54,807 bases of DNA from Bradyrhizobium diazoefficiens (GTDB lineage: Bacteria > Pseudomonadota > Alphaproteobacteria > Rhizobiales > Xanthobacteraceae): the NCBI RefSeq assembly GCF_018129965.1, contig NZ_JAFCKW010000036.1:1-54807 (forward strand). The letters run 5' to 3'. The first letter of the stretch is position 1; each line of letters opens with the position of its first letter. This document shows, in pieces, positions 37,427 to 46,801 of this stretch. The notes beneath the pieces were generated by a model. The model ran no database searches. It had not been told where the DNA came from and was given only the letters and a program-made list of their open reading frames with translations. The position numbers and the translations under genes were made by a program.

Positions 37427-38392
37427 CTACGCGCTCTTGCGCTGGAACTGGCCCTGCGGGCGGAAGCGCCAGAGATATTGCGGGGCGATCGCCTCCAGGG
37501 AATCGGCGGTGATGCCGAGCCCTTCCAGCGTCAGGCCGGCGGTCTTCGCCGCATCCGACACGACATTGTCGCGCGCGAGCAGCTTGACCTGATCCGGCGT
37601 CAGCTTCAGCAGGCCCGGCGCGAATTGCAGGAAATTGGCCTGGAGGCGGGCCAGCCCGAAGGGCAGCGGCACCAGCATCGGCTTGCGGTCGGTGATCTCG
37701 AGGATGGCCTCGATGATCTCGCGCATGGTCAGCACTTCCGGCCCGCCGAGCTCGTAGGTGGCGCCCGCCTTGGCCTTGCCGTCGACGGCATCCGCGATCG
37801 CGGTCGCGACGTCGCCGACATAGACCGGCTGCATCTTGGTCTCGCCGCCGATCAGCGGCATCACCGGCGACATCCGCGCCAGCCCGGCGAAGCGGTTGGT
37901 GAACTGGTCCTCGGGTCCGAACACCACCGAGGGACGGAAGATGATGGCCGACGGCACTGCCGCCAGCACCGCCGCCTCGCCGGCCGCCTTGGCGCGGGCA
38001 TAGGCCGAGGGCGATTCCGCGTCGGCGCCGATCGCCGAGACATGCACCATCCGGGCGCCAACGGTGGCCGCCGCCTTGGCGATGGTCTCGGCGCCCTTGG
38101 CCTGGACGGCGTCAAAACTCTGCGCGCCGCCCTCGGCGAGGATGCCGACCAGATTGATCACGACATGCGAATCACGCAGCGCCGTCTCGACCGAGGCCGG
38201 ATAGCGCAGATTGGCCTGCACGACGTGAACCTGACCGACCTTGCCGGAGGGCTGGAGGTATCCGGCCAGTTCCGGCCGCCGCACCGCGACCCGGACCCGG
38301 TAATCGCGCTTGCACAGGGCGCGGACGACATTCCGGCCCAAAAACCCCGATCCGCCGAAAACCGTGACGAGAGTTTCCGAATTCGATGCCAT
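37427..38392 (-). CDS. NDUFA9-like complex I-associated NAD(P)-binding protein
   Basis: The 321-residue protein belongs to the atypical short-chain dehydrogenase group that includes the complex I subunit NDUFA9: the N-terminal V11-F-G-G-S-G-F-L-G-R20 NAD(P) site, VRVAVRRPE, VINLVGILAEGGAQSFD, and YARAKAAGEAAV in place of the usual catalytic motif. Members associate with NADH dehydrogenase or act as NAD(P)-binding proteins of unknown role. ATG at 38392 places the Rossmann motif correctly. No other complex I gene is nearby. Confidence 0.9.
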   Translation of the reverse strand: MASNSETLVTVFGGSGFLGRNVVRALCKRDYRVRVAVRRPELAGYLQPSGKVGQVHVVQANLRYPASVETALRDSHVVINLVGILAEGGAQSFDAVQAKGAETIAKAAATVGARMVHVSAIGADAESPSAYARAKAAGEAAVLAAVPSAIIFRPSVVFGPEDQFTNRFAGLARMSPVMPLIGGETKMQPVYVGDVATAIADAVDGKAKAGATYELGGPEVLTMREIIEAILEITDRKPMLVPLPFGLARLQANFLQFAPGLLKLTPDQVKLLARDNVVSDAAKTAGLTLEGLGITADSLEAIAPQYLWRFRPQGQFQRKSA

Positions 38393-38531
38393 GGGGGTCG
38401 ATTCCTGATGGTGGGTGCGCCTGACGAGGCTTGTATCGGGCCATTTTGCGATGCGCAATCCGCATCCCTACTCATGATTTGACAACCGCGTCACCGAACC
38501 GTAGTAACCGCCCCCGTGCCCCAAACGGCAT

Positions 38532-38618
<87 letters not shown>

Positions 38619-38834
38619 CCGTTCTTTTCCCTTGGACCCCATTGAGGCGAAATCCGAGGGTTGGGGCTATCTCCGTCACAGACGGGGTGACAATTTGGCC
38701 GGTAGCGTAAGACCAAATTAGCTCCGGATTGCCGGACCAGCACCTTTCAACTGGCCGCCGCCCTCCCGATATCTGTCTCGACGAACTCGTGGAGATTGTG
38801 ATGTCTTCAGCCGAAGGCTAGCGGATTTGGGATC

Positions 38835-39038
38835 GTGGCAACGCTCGACATCAGTCGCTTGACGCCCAGGGAACGGCTCGACCTCATTGGTGAGCTCTGG
38901 GACAGTCTCTCCGCTGCCGACGTCCGGCTAACCCCGGCGCACGAGGCCGAACGAGAGCGTCGGCTTGCGAGCTTTGACGTGGACCGCCGCGAAGCAATCC
39001 CCTGGGAAGATATCGACGCCGAGCTTGACCGCCGGTAG
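38835..39038 (+). CDS. Addiction-module antitoxin-like protein
   Basis: The 67-residue protein (MATLDISRLTPRERLDLIGELWDSL... ending EAIPWEDIDAELDRR) fits the small addiction-module component family (TIGR02574-type), which normally precedes a RelE/ParE toxin. The start is GTG. Here the following toxin is decayed, so the antitoxin may be an orphan or itself a relic. The tRNA-Leu lies 217 bp upstream; the 38619-38834 gap has no gene. Confidence 0.75.
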   Translation: MATLDISRLTPRERLDLIGELWDSLSAADVRLTPAHEAERERRLASFDVDRREAIPWEDIDAELDRR

Positions 39039-39167
39039 GGCGAGGTCGCCGGAATTCTATTTACGCAGGCCGCTCGGGCCGACCTCGTCGATGATCTCCG
39101 CTGGTACGACGCCCACGCTCCGCATGTCATGCCGCAGTTTCGCGACGCCTTGCAACGCCGTCCGTAG
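39039..39167 (+). pseudogene. Decayed ParE/RelE toxin
   Basis: Directly after the antitoxin stop and in the same frame, translation gives GILFTQAARADLVDDLRWYDAHAPHVMPQFRDAL, the N-terminal half of a ParE/RelE toxin, then a stop at 39165. No start codon of its own is visible. The usual C-terminal beta strands are absent. It is a truncated remnant. Confidence 0.7.
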
Positions 39168-39184
39168 CTCGTTGTGATCGAGCA

Positions 39185-39337
39185 AGCGGTGTAAACGGTG
39201 CTCTACGCCGCGTTCTGGAGCGCGGCGACCAAACTCAAGATGAGCTGGAAGCCCTCGGGGAAGCCGTTGTCGCCATGTGGGAAAAGTTCGGCAAGGCTGA
39301 TGACCACGAGCGCCTGAGAGATCTCAGTGCTCGTTGA
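39185..39337 (+). other. Unidentified coding remnant
   Basis: A frame with coding-like composition reads LERGDQTQDELEALGEAVVA then MWEKFGKADDHERLRDLSAR and stops at 39337, but has no start and begins inside the decayed toxin region. It is probably a fragment of a lost gene. Its last bases overlap the end of the opposite-strand gene at 39324. Confidence 0.35.
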
Positions 39338-39803
39338 CCGCAGCGCCGAGCTTGATCAGGCTCAGCGAGCGGTTCGCGGTCTCGCGCAGGCGGCAGTAGC
39401 TCGCGTCGCCCTTGTACATGCCGGGTTCGACTTTGTCGAAGACCGCGCAGAAGCGATCACGCGACGCGGCGAAAGTCTTCTGCGAGTCCTCGACCGCCTT
39501 GATCATGTCGGCCAACCCGCCGGCCTTGACCTTCTTCAGCGCCTCACTGGTTTTCTGCGTCCAAACGGCAAGTTCGCGCGCCGCGCAGGCTCTCCATTTG
39601 GTGACGTCGTCATTCGCGCCTTCTCCCGCCTTGATGCAGGGGTCGGCGACGAGTCCGACGCACGCGCCGCCGAAACCGCCGGCTTTCTCCGCGGTCTTCA
39701 GGCAGGCATCGATCACGGCAAGGTCGGCGGCGCCTTGGGCGAAAGCGGCCGATGCGAGCGGGAAGCTTGCGGCGAGCATCGCGGCGGCAAGTTTGAGCTT
39801 CAT
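39324..39803 (-). CDS. Secreted LprI-like (DUF1311) protein
   Basis: The 159-residue protein has a signal peptide (MKLKLAAAMLAASFPLASAAFAQ) and six or more cysteines in the mature part. The C-terminal SQKTFAASRDRFCAVFDKVEPGMYKGDASYCRLRETANRSL resembles the DUF1311 / lysozyme inhibitor LprI N-terminal domain. Thus a periplasmic role, perhaps in protection against lysozyme, is possible. GGAG lies eight bases before the ATG. The gene is alone on its strand, next to the decayed toxin-antitoxin region. Confidence 0.78.
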   Translation of the reverse strand: MKLKLAAAMLAASFPLASAAFAQGAADLAVIDACLKTAEKAGGFGGACVGLVADPCIKAGEGANDDVTKWRACAARELAVWTQKTSEALKKVKAGGLADMIKAVEDSQKTFAASRDRFCAVFDKVEPGMYKGDASYCRLRETANRSLSLIKLGAAVNEH

Positions 39804-39973
39804 CAGAGATCTCCGTTCGTCGCATCGTCTCGCGAGAGTTTCGACCAATCGGCGATACATGCAACCTTGATCATCGAAGGGCCAGCGTTGGTTTACCTGA
39901 ATGTGGAACAGGAGCTGCGCTACAGCACCCCAGTCCGGAGAGTTCGAGCCATCAGAGTGTTGCCGCCCGCCCC

Positions 39974-41245
39974 TCACACCACGCTTTTCCCCGCCCGCTC
40001 CGCCACCGATTTCTGCACGAAATACATCGCGACCAGCGTGATGATCGTCGTCGCGACGACGACGTAGCCGATCCGTTCGAAATGGAGCAGCGAGCCGTCC
40101 GGTTGTTGCGAGATGATCGCGGCCGCAAGCACCGAGCCGAGCCCGCCGGAGAGCTGCTGCAGCGACGCGCTGACCGCGCTGAACGATCCGCGCTGGCTGG
40201 GATCGGGGATCGCCGAGATCAGCGCCTGCGAGGGGATCATGCGCGAGAAGATGCCGACGAACATCAGCACGTTGACGGTGATCGCGGTCGCCAGCGAGAC
40301 GTGGCCGAGATGGGTGTAGATCAGCACCATGATGATGGTCATCGTGCAGCCGAACACGAAGGTCGGATATTTCCCGAAGGCGTCGCTGGCCCTGCCGACC
40401 AGCGGCCCCGTGACGATGCTGAACAGGCCGGAGACCAGGTAGATCGTCGGCAGATGCGCGATGTCGATGCCGACATTGTTGACGGTGAAGGCGCTGGAGT
40501 ACGGCATGATCATGTAGCCGCCGGTCGCCAACAGGGTCGTCACCGCGAAAGCCAGCGTGTAGCGCGGCTCGCCGACCGTCGCGACCAGATGATGGAACGG
40601 ATTCCTGTCCTGCTTCAGTTTCAGATGCGCGTCGACCGGCTTCATGGCGAAGGCGATAATGGCGATCGTCGCGATCGCCAGACCGACGATTGCCGAAAAG
40701 CAGGCATGCCAATTCCAGTGATTTGCGAGAAACAGGCCGGCCGGAACGCCGAGCACCTGGCTCGCGGCAAATGCGGTCTGCACGAAGCCCATCACGCGGC
40801 CGCGCAGCTGCAACGGAAACAGATCGGTGACGATGGCCAGCACGACCGAGCCGATCACGCCGCCGAACAATCCGGTCACGATCCTGCCGATCAGCAGCAC
40901 ATGGTAGGTCTGCGCCGCGGCGCAGAGCGCGGTCCCGAGCGCGAAGCCGACATAGAAGAACAGCAGCAGGCGCTTGCGATCGAAACGGTCGGCGAAGCCT
41001 GCGGCGAGGATCCCCGACAGCCCCGCGCTGAACGCGTAGGCCGAGACCGCGACGCCGAATTGCCCGGCCGTGATACCGAGCGAGGGCATCAGGATGGCGC
41101 CGAGCGGCGACATGATGATGAAATCCAGGATGATCGTGAACTGGACCAACGCGAGCAGCGCGACGAGGAGCACCTGGTAGCGTGAAAAGCCGCGCGGGCG
41201 TTCCTGTTGATCGTCGATGGGCGCAGCGAGCGTCTGTTCGGTCAT
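39974..41245 (-). CDS. MFS transporter (drug/multisubstrate type)
   Basis: The 423-residue protein has 12 hydrophobic segments in the MFS layout, with the loop 2-3 motif GFADRFDRKRLLLF and RIVTGLFGGVIGSVVLAIVTDLFP. These place it in the proton-driven DHA group of transporters, which carry drugs, sugars or other small molecules; the substrate is not known. The ATG at 41245 is chosen because it starts the conserved N-terminus. No regulator gene lies beside it. The upstream 316-bp gap (41246-41561) contains a hairpin. Confidence 0.92.
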   Translation of the reverse strand: MTEQTLAAPIDDQQERPRGFSRYQVLLVALLALVQFTIILDFIIMSPLGAILMPSLGITAGQFGVAVSAYAFSAGLSGILAAGFADRFDRKRLLLFFYVGFALGTALCAAAQTYHVLLIGRIVTGLFGGVIGSVVLAIVTDLFPLQLRGRVMGFVQTAFAASQVLGVPAGLFLANHWNWHACFSAIVGLAIATIAIIAFAMKPVDAHLKLKQDRNPFHHLVATVGEPRYTLAFAVTTLLATGGYMIMPYSSAFTVNNVGIDIAHLPTIYLVSGLFSIVTGPLVGRASDAFGKYPTFVFGCTMTIIMVLIYTHLGHVSLATAITVNVLMFVGIFSRMIPSQALISAIPDPSQRGSFSAVSASLQQLSGGLGSVLAAAIISQQPDGSLLHFERIGYVVVATTIITLVAMYFVQKSVAERAGKSVV

Positions 41246-41356
41246 GGCACCTGTTTCATGGTGATGGGGTAAGGGAGCGCGAGAACTGGCAGATGAGGGA
41301 CGCCGGGACGATTTCCACCTTGCGCAGGGCACAAGTCGTGCCGGACCATCAAGCTC

Positions 41357-41392
41357 GCGCGAGGCTGTGGGTTCCGGGCAACAGCCTCGCGC
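41357..41392. repeat. Perfect 12-bp stem-loop in the MFS-rnd gap
   Basis: GCGCGAGGCTGT at 41357-41368 and ACAGCCTCGCGC at 41381-41392 form a perfect stem with a 12-base loop. No U run follows on either strand. It lies 112 bp upstream of the MFS start and 169 bp upstream of the RNase D start. The rest of 41246-41561 shows no gene. Confidence 0.7.
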
Positions 41393-41561
41393 CGCTCTGA
41401 CGACGGCGGCATCGCCGTGTTGGCATCATGCCGGCGGCGATCCGGCCTTGCCGGCGGGAACAGCCGGTGCTTGCGCGCCCCGCCGCCAGTGGCTAAATCG
41501 CGGGCAGTCCGGTTACCCTAGGATGCCGGCAGACCGATTCGCCCCGAGGTTTTGACACGCC

Positions 41562-42176
41562 ATGACCGTACGCCTGCATCGCGGCGATTTGCCCGACCTG
41601 TCCCGCTACACCGGCGCGGTGGCGATCGACACCGAGACCATGGGCCTGGACCCGCACCGCGACCGGCTCTGCGTGGTGCAGCTCTCGCCCGGCGACGGCA
41701 GCGCGGACGTGGTGCAGATCCCCAAGGGCCACACCGACGCGCCGAATTTGAAGGCGCTGCTGGCCAACCCCGCCATCACCAAGATCTTCCATTTCGCGCG
41801 GTTCGACATCGCGGTGCTGTACCAGACCTTTGGCGTCATGACCGGGCCGATCTACTGCACCAAGATCGCCTCGCGCCTCGTCCGCACCTACACCGATCGT
41901 CATGGCCTCAAGGATCTCGTGCGCGAGGTGCTCAATGTCGACCTCTCCAAGCAGCAGCAATCCAGCGACTGGGGTTCTGACAGCCTGACCGAGCCGCAAC
42001 TCGCCTACGCCGCATCCGACGTGCTGCATCTGCACGCCCTGCGCGAGCGGCTCGATGCCATGCTGGTCCGGGAAGGCCGCACGGCGCTGGCCAAGGCCTG
42101 TTTCGACTTCCTGCCGACCCGCGCCCTGCTCGACCTCCAGGGCTGGGAGGAAGAGGACATTTTCGCGCATTCCTAG
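41562..42176 (+). CDS. RNase D-like 3'-5' exonuclease (exonuclease domain only)
   Basis: The 204-residue protein contains the DEDDy exonuclease fold: D23-T-E25 in VAIDTETMGLD, FHFARFDIAVL, and YAASDVLHLHAL. It lacks the HRDC domains of E. coli RNase D (375 aa), so it is the short form common in alphaproteobacteria, acting on structured RNA or small RNA ends. It precedes lptC by about 170 bp. A weak G/C hairpin lies just after its stop (about 42187-42212). Confidence 0.92.
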   Translation: MTVRLHRGDLPDLSRYTGAVAIDTETMGLDPHRDRLCVVQLSPGDGSADVVQIPKGHTDAPNLKALLANPAITKIFHFARFDIAVLYQTFGVMTGPIYCTKIASRLVRTYTDRHGLKDLVREVLNVDLSKQQQSSDWGSDSLTEPQLAYAASDVLHLHALRERLDAMLVREGRTALAKACFDFLPTRALLDLQGWEEEDIFAHS

Positions 42177-42350
42177 CGGGCTTCAACCTCGCCCGCTTGC
42201 ACGTGGGAGAGGGAGAAAAAACCGCCCCGTTTCGGACACTTTCGTAACGGCCTGTCCAGGGCTGATATGTCGAGGCTGCATATTGCGGCGGCGCCGGGTA
42301 CAATCCGGCGCATCGACCTCGAAAAGGTGAGCAACCACCCCGGAGCAGCG

Positions 42351-43070
42351 GTGAATTCGGCCCAGTTTCCAACCTACGACGCCGCGCTTGCGGCGAAGTT
42401 CGCCAGTGCGGCGCGCCACAGCCGCCTGGTCCGGATTCTGCGCGTCGCGGTCCCGGTGACGGTGGCCGCGTCCATGACCGCGATCGTCGTCGTCTCGACC
42501 TTCCTCAATCCATTTCAGATCCCGGTGAAGCTCGATGCCGGAAATCTCGTGGTGACAGGCACCAAAATCACGATGGAATCGCCGCACATGTCCGGCTTCA
42601 CGCCGGATCAGCGCCCCTATGAACTCTGGGCCAAGGCCGCGACGCAGGACATCACCGACCCCGACCACGTCGATCTCACGGATTTGCGCTCCAAGGTGCT
42701 GATGGAAGACCAGTCGACCCTGTTCCTCGACGCCCGCACCGGCCGCTTCGACAACAAGCAGCAGCAGCTCGAGCTGCACAAGGACATCTTCCTGCGCACC
42801 TCGTCCGGCTACGAGGCGCGGCTGAACTCGGCCTTCGTCGACATGGGCAAGGGCACGGTCACTTCGGACGAGCGCGTCGACGTCAAGCTGACCAACGGCA
42901 CCCTGACCGCCGATCGGCTGCGCATCACGGACGGCGGCGACGTGATCCGCTTCGAGGGCAATGTGGTGATGCATCTGGACAAGCTGGACGAACCCGCGGC
43001 AGCGCCCGTCGAGCCCGCGCCGCAGGCGAAGACGCGCACGCCGCAGAACAAGTCTGCCAATTCAAGATGA
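42351..43070 (+). CDS. lptC: LPS export protein LptC
   Basis: LptC is the single-span inner-membrane part of the Lpt bridge that passes LPS from LptBFG to LptA. One membrane helix (about residues 25-50, VRILRVAVPVTVAASMTAIVVVSTFL) is followed by the periplasmic beta-jellyroll domain. GTG at 42351 has GGAG five bases upstream; ATG at 42267 and GTG at 42327 in the same frame are alternatives. The C-terminal tail is proline/alanine-rich. Its stop overlaps the lptA ATG (ATGA). Confidence 0.88.
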   Translation: MNSAQFPTYDAALAAKFASAARHSRLVRILRVAVPVTVAASMTAIVVVSTFLNPFQIPVKLDAGNLVVTGTKITMESPHMSGFTPDQRPYELWAKAATQDITDPDHVDLTDLRSKVLMEDQSTLFLDARTGRFDNKQQQLELHKDIFLRTSSGYEARLNSAFVDMGKGTVTSDERVDVKLTNGTLTADRLRITDGGDVIRFEGNVVMHLDKLDEPAAAPVEPAPQAKTRTPQNKSANSR

Positions 43071-43777
43071 TTTTCATGATGATGACTTTTCCGCGCGGCG
43101 CTGCCGTCAACAGGGTCGCGCTCGCCGTCAGCCTCGCGCTGCTCGCATCCGGTGCGGCGCTTGCGCAAGGCGCCATGCAGGGTGTTCCGAACGCCATGCA
43201 AGGCTTTTCGCAGAACCGCGATCAGCCGATCCAGATCGAAGCCGCCTCGCTCGAGATGCGCGACAAGAAGAAGGAGGCGACCTTCTCCGGCAATGTGAAG
43301 GTGATCCAGGGCGATACCACCATGACCTCGAAGACGCTGGTCGTGTTCTACGAATCGGGCGGCGACAAGCCCGCCACGCCGCAGCCCGCGCCGGCAAAGG
43401 GCACGAAGTCGGCGCCGATGCAGTCGGCGCAGCCGGGCCCCGGCGGCAGCTCGTCGATCAAGCGGCTGGAGGCGCGCGGCAGCGTCGTGGTCACCCAGAA
43501 GGATCAGGTGGTGACCGGCGAGACCGCCGTGTTCGACACCAAGACCAATCTCATCACCATGCTTGGCGGCGTGGTCCTGACGCAGTGCAAGAACGTGCTG
43601 CGCGGCGACCGGTTGATGGTCGACATGACCACGGGCGTATCGCGCGTGGAGTCCGATAGCGGCAGGGTGCAGGCGCTGCTGCCGCAGGGCGGCGGCAGCG
43701 ATTGCGGTGCGGGTGGGTCGGGCAAGCCCGGCGCCGCTGCGCCGCTGCAATTGCCCGGCGCAGCCAAGCAAAAGTAA
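43067..43777 (+). CDS. lptA: LPS periplasmic bridge protein LptA
   Basis: LptA carries LPS across the periplasm. A signal peptide (about residues 15-34, VNRVALAVSLALLASGAALAQ) and the OstA/LptA beta-jellyroll (IQIEAASLEMRDKKKEATFSGNVKVIQGDTTMTSKTLVVFYE ... GSVVVTQKDQVVTGETAVFDTKTNLITMLGGVVLTQ) are seen. A Pro/Ala/Gly-rich insertion of about 35 residues interrupts the jellyroll, which E. coli LptA does not have. The ATG overlaps the lptC stop. Confidence 0.93.
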   Translation: MIFMMMTFPRGAAVNRVALAVSLALLASGAALAQGAMQGVPNAMQGFSQNRDQPIQIEAASLEMRDKKKEATFSGNVKVIQGDTTMTSKTLVVFYESGGDKPATPQPAPAKGTKSAPMQSAQPGPGGSSSIKRLEARGSVVVTQKDQVVTGETAVFDTKTNLITMLGGVVLTQCKNVLRGDRLMVDMTTGVSRVESDSGRVQALLPQGGGSDCGAGGSGKPGAAAPLQLPGAAKQK

Positions 43778-44001
43778 CTTCCGTGAGCGAATTCAAAAGC
43801 TTGGGTTGGGTGCGCCCGATCCGAGGTTGAAGCTTGGCCGGCGAGACTGTATTTAGCGCACAGGGCTTTCGAAGCGGGGTTCGCCGCTTTTCGGGCGTGT
43901 TTCACTGGGCATGAGACATCCCTTCATTCATGCTGCGTCGGCGAATCCTTGAGGCCGGTGCCGCAGGTCGCGCGAGCACCGCGCAGAGCTAGAAGGCGGG
44001 G

Positions 44002-45003
44002 ATGGTCGATCTCTTCAGCATGTTCCGTCGCCGCCCCGCCAAGCGCGGCCGGCCAGGATTTGCGCGTCAGGATATTGCCGCGCTCGGTGACGGCGTCGGC
44101 GGTCTCGTGGCCAGTCCGGTGCGTGACGCGCCGCCGATCGCCCGTGACCAGCCGATGCAGGCCTCGGACCCCTATGGCGTCGAGGCTCCGCCGCGACCGC
44201 GGCCGGCGGCGGCGCAACCGCCCAAAGCCAGGCCCGCCGCAAGGTCCAACGGCGCCGGCGGACCGCAGCTTCTGAAGCGGCCGGGCTTCCTGGCTGTGCA
44301 TAGCGTGGAAAAGGCCTTCGGCAGCCGGCAGGTGGTGCGCGGCGTCAGCATCTATGTGCGCCGCGGCGAAGCGGTCGGCCTGCTCGGCCCGAACGGCGCC
44401 GGCAAGACCACCGTGTTCTACATGATCACCGGCCTGATCAAGGCCGATCGCGGTGCGATCGAGCTCGACGGCCACGACGTCACCAAGCTGCCGATGTATC
44501 AGCGCGCGCGGCTCGGCATCGGCTATCTGCCGCAGGAAGCCTCGATCTTCCGCGGCCTCACCGTCGAGCAGAACATCCGCGCCGTGCTCGAGGTGGTGGA
44601 ACCCTCGCGCAAGAAGCGCGAGCAGCAGCTCGATTCGCTGCTCGACGAATTCAACATCACGCGGCTGCGGAAATCGCCCTCGATCGCGCTGTCCGGCGGC
44701 GAGCGCCGCCGCGTCGAGATCGCGCGCGCGCTGGCGACGCGTCCGAACTACATGCTGCTCGACGAGCCCTTCGCCGGCATCGATCCGATCGCGGTCGGCG
44801 ACATCCAGGATCTCGTCCGGCACCTCACCAATCGCGGCATCGGCGTCTTGATCACCGACCACAATGTCCGCGAGACGCTCGGCCTCACCGATCGCGCCTA
44901 TATCGTCTATGCCGGGGAGATCTTGACCGAGGGAAGTCCGGATGAGATCGTTGCTGATCCGGACGTTCGCCGCCTTTACCTTGGCGAGGAATTCCGCCTC
45001 TAG
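44002..45003 (+). CDS. lptB: LPS export ABC ATPase LptB with long N-terminal extension
   Basis: LptB powers LPS transport from the inner membrane. Walker A G129-P-N-G-A-G-K-T-T137, signature L230-S-G-G-E234, Walker B M251-L-L-D-E-P256 and the H-loop ITDHNV are complete. The core from about residue 95 matches the 240-residue LptB; the first 90 residues are a Pro/Ala/Arg-rich, low-complexity extension of unknown role. It is followed by rpoN after 91 bp, the usual order in rhizobia. A start at a later codon is possible, but the extension keeps coding-like composition. Confidence 0.93.
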   Translation: MVDLFSMFRRRPAKRGRPGFARQDIAALGDGVGGLVASPVRDAPPIARDQPMQASDPYGVEAPPRPRPAAAQPPKARPAARSNGAGGPQLLKRPGFLAVHSVEKAFGSRQVVRGVSIYVRRGEAVGLLGPNGAGKTTVFYMITGLIKADRGAIELDGHDVTKLPMYQRARLGIGYLPQEASIFRGLTVEQNIRAVLEVVEPSRKKREQQLDSLLDEFNITRLRKSPSIALSGGERRRVEIARALATRPNYMLLDEPFAGIDPIAVGDIQDLVRHLTNRGIGVLITDHNVRETLGLTDRAYIVYAGEILTEGSPDEIVADPDVRRLYLGEEFRL

Positions 45004-45094
45004 CCCTTTTTTCGCATTCGTCAAGGCGTGTACATCGGGCCAAGACTAGGATAAGCAAAAATCGGACCAACTTTTTGGGATCGGTTCTTGCTTC

Positions 45095-46717
45095 ATGGCG
45101 CTCACGCAGAGATTAGAGTTCCGGCAATCGCAGTCGCTGGTCATGACGCCGCAGCTGATGCAGGCGATCAAGCTGCTGCAATTGTCCAATCTCGATCTCA
45201 CGACCTTCGTGGAAGAGGAACTCGAGCGGAACCCGCTGCTGGAGCGGGCCAACGACGAGCCCGCCGCGGGCGAAGCCCCGGCCGAGGCCGCCCAGTTCAG
45301 TGACAATGACGATTTCGGCGGCAGCCACAGCGACGAGCCGGGCGGCGGTCCGGGCGAGGCGTTCGAGCCCGGCCAGGAAGAATGGATGAGCAAGGATCTC
45401 GGCACCCGCGCCGAGATCGAGCAGACCCTGGACACCGGTCTGGACAACGTCTTCTCCGAGGAGCCGGCCGAGGCCGCCGCGCGCAACGCGCAGGACGCCG
45501 CGCCGACCACCTATACCGAATGGGGCGGCGGCGCCTCCGGTGACGAAGACTACAATCTGGAAGCTTTCGTCGCGGCCGAGACCACGCTCGGCGACCATCT
45601 CGCCGAGCAGCTCTCGGTGGCGTTCGCCGGGCCGGCGCAGCGCATGATCGGCCAGTACCTGATCGACCTCGTCGACGACGCCGGCTACCTGCCGCCCGAC
45701 CTCGGCCAGGCCGCCGAGCGCCTCGGTGCATCGCAAGCCGAGGTCGACGCCGTCCTCGCCGTGCTGCAGAAATTCGATCCGCCCGGCGTCTGCGCGCGCA
45801 ATTTGAGTGAGTGCCTCGCGATCCAGCTTCGCGAGCTCGACCGCTACGATCCCGCGATGCAGGCGCTGGTCGAGCATCTCGATCTGCTGGCCAAGCGCGA
45901 CATTCCGGGCCTGCGCAAGATCTGCGGCGTCGACGACGAGGACATCGCCGACATGATCGGCGAGATCCGCCGCCTCAATCCCAAGCCCGGCATGAAGTTC
46001 GGCACGGCGCGGCTCCAGACCATGGTGCCCGACGTCTATGTCCGCCCGGGTCCGGACGGCGGCTGGCATGTCGAGCTCAACAGCGACACCTTGCCGCGCG
46101 TGCTGGTCAACCAGACCTACTATTCCGAGCTGTCGAAGAAGATCGGCAAGGACGGCGACAAATCCTATTTCACCGACGCGCTGCAGAACGCCACCTGGCT
46201 GGTGCGCGCGCTCGACCAGCGCGCCCGCACCATCCTCAAGGTCGCAACCGAGATCGTGCGGCAGCAGGACGGCTTCTTCACCCACGGCGTTGCGCATCTG
46301 CGGCCGCTGAATCTGAAGGCCGTCGCCGATGCCATCCAGATGCATGAATCCACGGTGTCGCGCGTCACCGCCAACAAATACATGGCGACGAATCGCGGCA
46401 CGTTCGAGCTGAAATATTTCTTCACGGCGTCGATCGCGTCGGCCGACGGCGGCGAGGCGCATTCGGCCGAGGCCGTGCGTCACCACATCAAGCAGCTGAT
46501 CGATTCGGAAGCGCCCGCCGCGATTCTGTCGGATGATACGATCGTGGAACGGTTGCGCGCCTCGGGTATTGATATCGCCCGCCGCACGGTCGCGAAGTAC
46601 CGCGAAGCGATGCGCATTCCGTCCTCGGTGCAACGCCGTCGCGACAAGCAGAGCGCTCTTGGTAACGTCATATCGACCGCAATGTCCGATCGCTCCCGCA
46701 ACACCGAACCGGCCTGA
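45095..46717 (+). CDS. rpoN: RNA polymerase sigma-54 factor RpoN
   Basis: RpoN directs RNA polymerase to -24/-12 promoters and needs enhancer-binding activators. Region I (LTQRLEFRQSQSLVMTPQLMQAIKLLQLSNLDL) is glutamine-rich and intact, an acidic region II follows (about 60-140), then the core-binding part, and the DNA-binding RpoN box A495-R-R-T-V-A-K-Y-R-E504. The length is 540 aa. B. japonicum has two rpoN genes; this location with lptB upstream and hpf-ptsN downstream is the general proteobacterial rpoN locus. No own sigma54 promoter was seen. Confidence 0.98.
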   Translation: MALTQRLEFRQSQSLVMTPQLMQAIKLLQLSNLDLTTFVEEELERNPLLERANDEPAAGEAPAEAAQFSDNDDFGGSHSDEPGGGPGEAFEPGQEEWMSKDLGTRAEIEQTLDTGLDNVFSEEPAEAAARNAQDAAPTTYTEWGGGASGDEDYNLEAFVAAETTLGDHLAEQLSVAFAGPAQRMIGQYLIDLVDDAGYLPPDLGQAAERLGASQAEVDAVLAVLQKFDPPGVCARNLSECLAIQLRELDRYDPAMQALVEHLDLLAKRDIPGLRKICGVDDEDIADMIGEIRRLNPKPGMKFGTARLQTMVPDVYVRPGPDGGWHVELNSDTLPRVLVNQTYYSELSKKIGKDGDKSYFTDALQNATWLVRALDQRARTILKVATEIVRQQDGFFTHGVAHLRPLNLKAVADAIQMHESTVSRVTANKYMATNRGTFELKYFFTASIASADGGEAHSAEAVRHHIKQLIDSEAPAAILSDDTIVERLRASGIDIARRTVAKYREAMRIPSSVQRRRDKQSALGNVISTAMSDRSRNTEPA

Positions 46718-46801
46718 TTGCGCCGGCGCGAAATCGCGCTACTCTCGGCTCCCCCAACGCGACCGATCCGAGCTGGGCACTTCAACCAGGCGAGGCATCC
46801 C

